Shown here: in pieces, positions 1 to 3,583 of the stretch
Layout of the letters: every line of letters starts with the position of its first letter
How positions within the stretch are numbered: position 1 is the first letter of the stretch
Assembly: GCA_014380825.1 (NCBI GenBank)
Contig: JACMJD010000536.1
Span: 1-6,955, forward strand
Origin: Phycisphaerae bacterium
Lineage (GTDB): Bacteria; Planctomycetota; Phycisphaerae; Tepidisphaerales; Tepidisphaeraceae
Reading direction: 5' to 3'
Length of the DNA stretch: 6,955 bases
Notes under the pieces: generated by a model
Databases searched by the model: none
The model's input: the letters and a program-made list of their open reading frames with translations, nothing else
What the model was told of the DNA's origin: nothing
Program-made: the position numbers and the translations under genes

Positions 1-239
1 CCACCTTCGGCGGTTCCGATAATGTTGGACGCGCGTCCGGCATTATCGATCGCCTGGGTGATGCCCGCCTTTTCCGCGCGGAGGTTTTCCGACGCGATCA
101 GGCCGGCCGGGTTGTCCGCACCGCTGTTAATTTTCAAACCGGTGCTCAATCGCTGAAGGCTGGTGTTGAGATTGCTGTTGTTTTTGCCCAACACCCGCTG
201 AGCGATGAGCGAACTGACGTTGGTGTTAATTCTGCTCAT
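1..239 (-). CDS. fliC: flagellin, N-terminal fragment cut by window edge (second flagellin copy)
   Basis: This is the subunit of the external flagellar filament, exported through the flagellar type III apparatus. The ATG lies at 239-237 and 79 codons are visible before the left edge. The protein opens MSRINTNVSSLIAQRVLGKN and continues with LQRLSTGLKINSGADNPAGL, IASENLRAE and GITQAIDNAGRASNI, which is the conserved D0/D1 N-terminal helix region of bacterial flagellins. About two thirds of the visible residues match the N-terminus of the complete flagellin at 766-2193, so the two are tandem paralogues in the same orientation. A GGAG ribosome binding site at 248-251 supports the start. A strong terminator (664-742) and a 500-base gap separate it from the upstream flagellin, so it is probably transcribed on its own. 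Its length, central domain and C-terminus are outside the window. Family assignment is secure; which flagellin paralogue it is cannot be told. Confidence 0.95.
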   Translation of the reverse strand, partial: MSRINTNVSSLIAQRVLGKNNSNLNTSLQRLSTGLKINSGADNPAGLIASENLRAEKAGITQAIDNAGRASNIIGTAEG

Positions 240-260
240 TTGTGTCTCTCCATGACTGCC
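240..260 (-). promoter_or_regulatory. ribosome binding site and proximal leader of the second flagellin
   Basis: Read on the minus strand the leader ends TCATGGAGAGACACAA-ATG, with GGAG as a Shine-Dalgarno sequence 8 bases before the start. The octamer TCATGGAG also covers the Shine-Dalgarno of the complete flagellin (minus strand, 2201-2208), although the two leaders otherwise differ. Because CsrA recognises GGA and often blocks flagellin ribosome binding sites, this may be a shared translational control point. That role is inferred. Confidence 0.6.
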
Positions 261-378
261 GAGTCGCTGCCCGCCGGATCTGCTTTCCTGCGGACGTGAG
301 CGCCGTGTATTGCGATTCTGCTAAAAGCAATGCATGCGCTCTTCACGACTGGTCATTCCCTTGAAACATCTGCTGTGG

Positions 379-421
379 GCAAGGGCTAAAATCCCTCAGC
401 AAGGGGCTAGTACAAATCCCC
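379..421. repeat. tandem imperfect direct repeat forming two small hairpins
   Basis: Copy one at 379-396 reads GCAAGGGCTAAAATCCCT. Copy two at 399-420 reads GCAAGGGG, then CTAGTACAAATCCC. They differ by one extra G and a three-base insertion. Each copy is also self-complementary: AGGG pairs with CCCT around a 7-base loop (382-396), and GGGG pairs with CCCC around an 11-base loop (403-421). The pair sits about 140 to 180 bases before the second flagellin start. On the minus strand each copy carries GGGAT, a weak CsrA-like GGA. It could equally be a protein-binding operator; the function is unknown. Confidence 0.5.
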
Positions 422-663
422 ACGGTCCATTCGGTGCCGAGCCTCCTTTCTCACAAGCGTGTCACGGCGATCCGGTCTGATCTGCGGTGCGATATCGCAA
501 TGCAGGTTGAACCAGACGCCGTGCGGCACCGGTCGTATCGACGGTAGGGATTGGGAGGCTTGAGAAGGGAAATCAGCAGAATGGCGATGCGGTGCTAAGT
601 CCCAGTCACCCTGCAGTTGCGAAGTGATGCGGCCAACATTCGCGGACGTGAAAGATTATGGGA

Positions 664-742
664 CAAAAAGAAAATTGCCGATTGCCGATTTTCCGCCGCC
701 GAGCGAGATGCTCGGCGTGCGGAATGTTCGGCAATCGGCAAT
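664..742 (-). terminator. intrinsic terminator after the complete flagellin
   Basis: A 15-base perfect inverted repeat (674-688 with 728-742) encloses a second stem in which 691-696 pairs with 719-724 and 697-704 pairs with 710-717, around the 5-base loop 705-709, with a single bulged base at 718. In the minus-strand direction the stem is followed by the T-rich run TTTTCTTTTT (664-673). It begins 24 bases beyond the flagellin stop codon. Stem plus U-tract is the standard layout of a Rho-independent terminator, and this stem of about 29 pairs is unusually long. The outer arms are built of the heptamer ATTGCCG repeated twice, so the structure may also be one copy of a dispersed repeat family. 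Confidence 0.85.
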
Positions 743-765
743 CGGCGACTACTTAACTAAGGTCA

Positions 766-2193
766 TTACCCGCCGAGCAGCGACAATACGCTTTGCGGCG
801 TAGCGTTCGCCGTCGCCAGCACGCTCGTGCCGGCTTGCGTGAGAATCTGACTGCGCGTGAGTTGCGCGGTCTCGAAGGCGAAGTCCGCGTCGCGGATTTT
901 GCTTTCGGAACTCGTGACGTTCTCCAGCGCGACCTGCAGCGAGTTGACGTTGGTGTCGAGCGTGTTCTTCTCGAACGCGCCCAATCGACCGCGAAGGCTC
1001 GCAACCTGGCCGATCGCACGCTCGATGATCTTGCTCGCCTGCGCCGAGTTGCCGCTGACCAGCGTCGAGGCGCCGCCGGTCACCAGGTCGTTCAGGAAAC
1101 CGACTTCATTGTCACCGAGCTTGCTGGCGGCGATCGAGCCGACGCCGACGTTCACCTGCTGATTGCTCGTCACCTGCGCGCCGAGCTGGAACAACGCGCC
1201 GCCGCCGGTGATCGCGAAGCTGGTGGTGCCTAATCCAACCGTTTCGTCCAACGTGAGATCGACGTCCAGCGTGTTCGTGTTGAGCTTGAGGTTCAACCCA
1301 TCGCCAACCGTGACCGAGCCATTGATCGTCGCGACCGCATCGCGGCCGACCGTGCGCGTTTTGGACGCGCCGGTTGTATCGACGGTTCCGAACGCGCCTG
1401 TTTGCGCCGTCACCGATACGAACGACTTGCTGCCGTAACCCGAGCTGTGAAACGCGACACCTGAAAGGGGGTCGCCGTTCACGAAATCCGCGGTAACGCC
1501 GGTCGTATCCGCCACGCCGTTCACGGCGAACGCGATCGCACTGGCGGCCGTTCCGCTGGTGAATGTGAGCACTTCCACGCCCTGCGTGCCGGAGATTTCC
1601 AGCGTGACGGAACTGGTGATCGTGTCTGCTCGGAACTCCAGATCCGCGGTTTGCGCGCTGGTGATGACTTCCACCTGCACCGGGATGTTGGATGCCGTGC
1701 CGAAGTTCGCCTGGTTGATATGCAGCGCCGTGATCGCGGTGTTCGCGACGCCCGACGTGATGTAGTCCAGGTTTCCGTTCAGCAGCTTCAGGCCGGCAAA
1801 CGTAGTGGTGTTGCTGATTCGCGTGATGCTCTCAACGGCCGAATCGAGCTGAAGCTGATTCGCCTTGATCTCTTCCGGCGAGAGCGCGCCGGTATTGGCG
1901 GCCTGCACGACCAGAGACTTGATGTTCAGCAACAGCGACGCGACTTCCGAGAGGGCACCCTCGGCGGTCGAGATCACGTTGCTGGCGCGCGACGAGTTGT
2001 CGATCGCCTGCGTGATCCCGCTGATCTCGCTGCGCAGACCTTCGCTGGCGATGAGGCCGGCGGGGTCATCGGCGCCGCGATTGATTCGCAGGCCGCTGCT
2101 GAGACGCTGAAGCGTCTCGTTCATGTTCTTCTGACTGCTGTTCAGCCCCCGTTGGGCGACCAGCGATGCGACGTTCGTATTGATGCGGGCCAT
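766..2193 (-). CDS. fliC: flagellin, complete
   Basis: This is a 475-residue filament subunit. Residues 1-140 match the flagellin N-terminal D0/D1 region: MARINTNVASLVAQR, LQRLSSGLRINRGADDPAGL (28-47), SEISGITQAIDNSSRASN (55-72), and NTTTFAGLKLLNG (128-140). Residues 385-475 match the C-terminal region: SLRGRLGAFEKNTLDTN (399-415), SSESKIRDADFAFETAQLTR (428-447), and a last helix ending SVLSLLGG. Residues 141-384 form a variable, Gly/Thr/Val-rich outer domain with beta-type repeats and no insertion I can name. The C-terminal helix is where FliW and the chaperone FliS bind in characterised systems. The start is supported by GGAGGA (2199-2204) five bases upstream. csrA lies directly upstream, and a terminator follows at 664-742. 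The leader holds two GGA hairpins suited to CsrA control. Function is certain at family level; its role relative to the second flagellin copy is not. Confidence 0.97.
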   Translation of the reverse strand: MARINTNVASLVAQRGLNSSQKNMNETLQRLSSGLRINRGADDPAGLIASEGLRSEISGITQAIDNSSRASNVISTAEGALSEVASLLLNIKSLVVQAANTGALSPEEIKANQLQLDSAVESITRISNTTTFAGLKLLNGNLDYITSGVANTAITALHINQANFGTASNIPVQVEVITSAQTADLEFRADTITSSVTLEISGTQGVEVLTFTSGTAASAIAFAVNGVADTTGVTADFVNGDPLSGVAFHSSGYGSKSFVSVTAQTGAFGTVDTTGASKTRTVGRDAVATINGSVTVGDGLNLKLNTNTLDVDLTLDETVGLGTTSFAITGGGALFQLGAQVTSNQQVNVGVGSIAASKLGDNEVGFLNDLVTGGASTLVSGNSAQASKIIERAIGQVASLRGRLGAFEKNTLDTNVNSLQVALENVTSSESKIRDADFAFETAQLTRSQILTQAGTSVLATANATPQSVLSLLGG

Positions 2194-2270
2194 GTCAATC
2201 CTCCATGATCGAAAATGGCGTCTGGGCCGTTCTTACTTTGCCCGGGTTTCTCAAGCCCCGATCCTGGGGC
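2191..2270 (-). promoter_or_regulatory. flagellin leader with two GGA hairpins, likely CsrA target
   Basis: The distal hairpin at 2255-2270 reads GCCCC-AGGATC-GGGGC on the minus strand: a perfect 5-pair stem with GGA inside its six-base loop. The proximal element reads CATG-GAGGATTGA-CATG (2191-2207). There the Shine-Dalgarno GGAGGA lies in a 9-base loop and the start codon AUG is part of the stem. The two GGA sites are about 60 bases apart. CsrA dimers are known to bind pairs of GGA loops, one over the Shine-Dalgarno, and B. subtilis hag follows that plan. Binding here is inferred from the motif, and no promoter was identified between this leader and csrA. Confidence 0.6.
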
Positions 2271-2289
2271 CCTACAAGGCGGCGACTTC

Positions 2290-2372
2290 GGATTTTGGAT
2301 TTTGGATTGCGGAACAAAATGCGTCGCGCCGAAGGGTCAGTTCGACAATCCGCATTCCACAATCATCCATCC
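2290..2372. repeat. heptamer-iterated imperfect inverted repeat after csrA
   Basis: The left arm (2290-2313) is a heptamer series: GGATTTT, GGATTTT, GGATTGC, GGA. The right arm (2349-2372) is its imperfect inverted copy, matching at 18 of 24 positions, and lies just beyond the csrA stop codon. A long stem with a 35-base loop is possible in csrA mRNA. The two T4 tracts in the left arm lie on the plus strand and become A tracts in the transcript, so it is not a clear intrinsic terminator. The seven-base periodicity is shared with the terminator at 664-742, which suggests a family of iterated intergenic elements. Confidence 0.6.
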
Positions 2373-2378
2373 GCAATC

Positions 2379-2705
2379 TCACTGTTTCTTCTCCTCATTC
2401 CCCGTTGGCGGCGGCTGCGGTGCGCCGCCCCCGCTCGGTCCGCCATTGTGCGGCGGACGCTGCTGCTGGGGAGTTTTCTGCGGGCCGATCTTTCCGATAC
2501 TTCCGGGCAGATCTTCCGGCTTCACCTGGGCGGCCGCTCGATTTTCTCGGCGGATCGCGTCGTACACTTCCTTGCGATGAACGCTGATCTCCTTCGGAGC
2601 ATTGATTCCGAGGCGAACTTTGTCGCCACGAATATCAACGACGGTGACTTCAATGTCGTCACCGATCATGATCGTTTCATCGCGCTGACGGGACAGCACT
2701 AACAT
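2379..2705 (-). CDS. csrA: carbon storage / flagellin translational regulator CsrA with C-terminal extension
   Basis: CsrA is a dimeric RNA-binding protein that recognises GGA in mRNA leaders, usually blocking ribosome binding. The protein starts [20 protein letters not shown] and continues [20 protein letters not shown] (30-49), keeping Leu4, Arg6 and Arg44, the residues known to contact RNA. I chose the ATG at 2705 because the family begins MLVLSR and a strong AGGAAGGAG sits just upstream (2711-2719); a frame extension of 31 residues to 2798 does not resemble the family. It is 108 residues long, against about 60-75 for typical CsrA. Residues 58-108 are a Pro/Gln/Gly/Asn-rich tail ending NEEKKQ, probably disordered. 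It lies between fliW and flagellin, the usual partners in flagellin homeostasis. Its own leader is rich in GGA, suggesting autoregulation. Family call is secure; the tail's role is unknown. Confidence 0.96.
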   Translation of the reverse strand: MLVLSRQRDETIMIGDDIEVTVVDIRGDKVRLGINAPKEISVHRKEVYDAIRRENRAAAQVKPEDLPGSIGKIGPQKTPQQQRPPHNGGPSGGGAPQPPPTGNEEKKQ

Positions 2706-2710
2706 GTAGG

Positions 2711-2770
2711 CTCCTTCCTGGGTCGGTTCCGGCGAATCATTCGCCGAAATCCCATATGTCCGCGACATCC
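2711..2770 (-). promoter_or_regulatory. GGA-dense csrA leader, likely CsrA autoregulatory site
   Basis: On the minus strand, six GGA triplets fall within 60 bases before the csrA start: GGATGT (2765-2770), GGACAT (2756-2761), GGGAT (2749-2753), GGAA (2727-2730), and two in the Shine-Dalgarno AGGAAGGAG (2711-2719). GGAUGU is the core of the selected CsrA consensus. Between them is a 7-pair hairpin, CGGCGAA-TGA-TTCGCCG (2730-2746), which sits just before the ribosome binding site. A smaller inverted repeat, ATGTC-GCG-GACAT, spans 2756-2768. E. coli csrA is known to be repressed by its own product through several leader GGA sites; the same is inferred here. Confidence 0.6.
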
Positions 2771-2891
2771 GAATCGCGGAGGACGCCAGGCTGAACAACT
2801 ATAGCCCGCGCGTCACTACCCGATGCGCAAGTTCACTTTCGCAGCGCCCACATCCGTATGCGCGCCGCGTAATCTGGGTAAAGCTGGACTT

Positions 2892-3341
2892 TTAGCCCGC
2901 CTTCGCCAGAGGAACTTCCGCCTGGAGCCGAAGCAGCGGCTGGCGCGTCGTCCAGCGCTTCTCCGTCAACACCACCTGCTGAGCCAACCGATTCGCGGCG
3001 TTCACCACGATCGGACCGAGCAGGTTTCCCGTCAGCCACTCATCCACCTTGTTACAGATCACGAAGATCTGCGCGAAGCTCATGTCGGTGAGCTGAAGGT
3101 CGGTGGTGGTTTCTTCTCGAACCGGGACTTCGTAGTCCTTGAAGAAGATGCTTGGATCGGTGACGACGAACGCGAGGTTCGCATCGTCCACCGATTGCAG
3201 CCAGAAGAAATAGTTCTCTTCGCCGGTCTGGATCAAGGCGAACCGCGTGTGCTGGGGGAAGCCCAGCAGCCCGCGCGGGAACGTCATGATCCGCTCGTCG
3301 TCGACCGCAATCCGGCCGAAACGCGTCGTGTCGATCTCCAT
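2892..3341 (-). CDS. fliW: flagellar assembly factor FliW
   Basis: FliW is a cytoplasmic protein that binds CsrA to relieve flagellin repression and is itself titrated by the C-terminus of unexported flagellin (established in Bacillus). The protein is 149 residues, normal for the family. Family signatures in order are FPRGLLGF (21-28), FFWLQSVDDANLAFVVTDP (45-63), FFKDYEV (66-72), and TGNLLGPIVVNAANRLAQQV (104-123). The ATG at 3341 was chosen because family similarity begins at MEIDTTRFGRI and GGAG lies 5 bases upstream; the frame can extend 19 residues to a GTG at 3398, but that stretch has no family resemblance. It lies 187 bases upstream of csrA. A consensus sigma-54 promoter beyond 3565 and a 215-base leader precede it, so it is probably the first gene of a fliW-csrA transcript. 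The call is firm. Confidence 0.96.
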   Translation of the reverse strand: MEIDTTRFGRIAVDDERIMTFPRGLLGFPQHTRFALIQTGEENYFFWLQSVDDANLAFVVTDPSIFFKDYEVPVREETTTDLQLTDMSFAQIFVICNKVDEWLTGNLLGPIVVNAANRLAQQVVLTEKRWTTRQPLLRLQAEVPLAKAG

Positions 3342-3430
3342 CTGCACTCCGTTTCTTTTGCGCGAACGAATCAGCAAAGATGATCCGCCGCAGCCCACTC
3401 AAAGTCGCGACCTCCGTCGCGGCCTGCTTT

Positions 3431-3455
3431 CGAACGAGACATCCATGTCCGTTCG
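3431..3455 (-). promoter_or_regulatory. hairpin with near-consensus CsrA site in the fliW leader
   Basis: On the minus strand the element pairs CGAACG with CGTTCG on the outside and GACA with TGTC on the inside, with loop TGGA and one unpaired base (plus-strand 3437). The core GGACATGGATGT agrees with the in vitro selected CsrA consensus RUACARGGAUGU at 10 of 12 positions, and the GGA is displayed in the tetraloop as in those ligands. It lies about 90 bases before the fliW start. It would let CsrA act on the fliW message. Binding is inferred from the motif. Confidence 0.6.
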
Positions 3456-3466
3456 TTTTTCCCCGT

Positions 3467-3554
3467 CCGGTTCAACCGGCAACTACTGCCCGAATCGGCA
3501 ACAATTGTTGCGCGTCCGGACGACTAGTTGCGTTTTCTACAATCACAATGCAAC
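3467..3554. repeat. cluster of GCAAC half-sites and short palindromes downstream of the sigma-54 promoter
   Basis: GCAAC or its complement GTTGC occurs five times in 76 bases, at 3479, 3498, 3507, 3527 and 3550. Two of them form the perfect 14-base palindrome GCAACAATTGTTGC (3498-3511). Next to it are the perfect 10-base palindrome CGTCCGGACG (3513-3522) and CCGGTT-C-AACCGG (3467-3479). Such clustering in a region downstream of a promoter is typical of operator or activator sites, but I cannot name a protein that binds it. It could also be structured mRNA leader. Confidence 0.45.
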
Positions 3555-3565
3555 TTGCTCTATTC

Positions 3566-3583
3566 AAAGCAAGGTCCGTGCCA
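3566..3583 (-). promoter_or_regulatory. sigma-54 (RpoN) promoter for fliW-csrA
   Basis: The minus strand reads TGGCACGGACCTTGCTTT, matching the RpoN consensus TGGCAC-N5-TTGCW at every fixed position. The invariant GG (3582-3581) and GC (3570-3569) are separated by the required 10 bases. The element begins with the base directly after the flgL stop codon. Transcription would start near 3557, giving a fliW leader of about 215 bases. Sigma-54 control of flagellar genes is common and needs an AAA+ activator that is not in this window. This is the clearest promoter in the window. Confidence 0.85.

Larger units (their letters stand above)
240..663. other. long intergenic leader/promoter region between the two flagellins
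   Basis: This stretch carries no credible gene on either strand. It must hold the promoter of the second flagellin if the terminator at 664-742 is effective, but no convincing sigma-54 (GG-N10-GC) or sigma-28 motif was found. What can be seen is a pair of imperfect direct repeats that each fold as a small hairpin (379-421), a perfect 12-base palindrome TGCGATATCGCA (488-499), and the ribosome binding site near 250. The rest (421-487 and 500-660) shows nothing I recognise: no tRNA, and no riboswitch core I could identify. Confidence 0.5.

Noticed and set aside
530..570. Sigma-28-like promoter for the second flagellin (minus-strand GTCGATAC)
   Set aside because: It matches the -10 element GCCGATAA at only 6 of 8 positions and has no acceptable -35 at the right distance.
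793..2208. Plus-strand open frames of up to 185 codons across the flagellin gene
   Set aside because: They lie antisense to a well-recognised flagellin, have Arg/Ala-rich composition typical of shadow frames in GC-rich DNA, and show no known motif.
2180..2702. Plus-strand frames across the flagellin leader and csrA
   Set aside because: Antisense to csrA, with no recognisable domain; composition fits a shadow frame.
2706..2798. N-terminal extension of CsrA by 31 residues
   Set aside because: The extension has no family similarity, while MLVLSR with a strong Shine-Dalgarno at 2711-2719 marks the usual start.
2790..2830. Sigma-70-like promoter before csrA (TATAGT on the minus strand)
   Set aside because: The only -35-like hexamer (TTGCGC) is 21 bases away, too far for a normal spacer.
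2798..2900. Repeated TAGCCCGC after fliW and in the csrA leader (2802-2809 and 2893-2900)
   Set aside because: Only 8 bases match exactly, and one copy is part of the fliW coding end; this is expected by chance at this composition.
3431..3464. Intrinsic terminator on the plus strand (hairpin followed by TTTTT)
   Set aside because: There is no plus-strand gene to terminate; the hairpin makes better sense as a minus-strand leader element with a CsrA-like loop.
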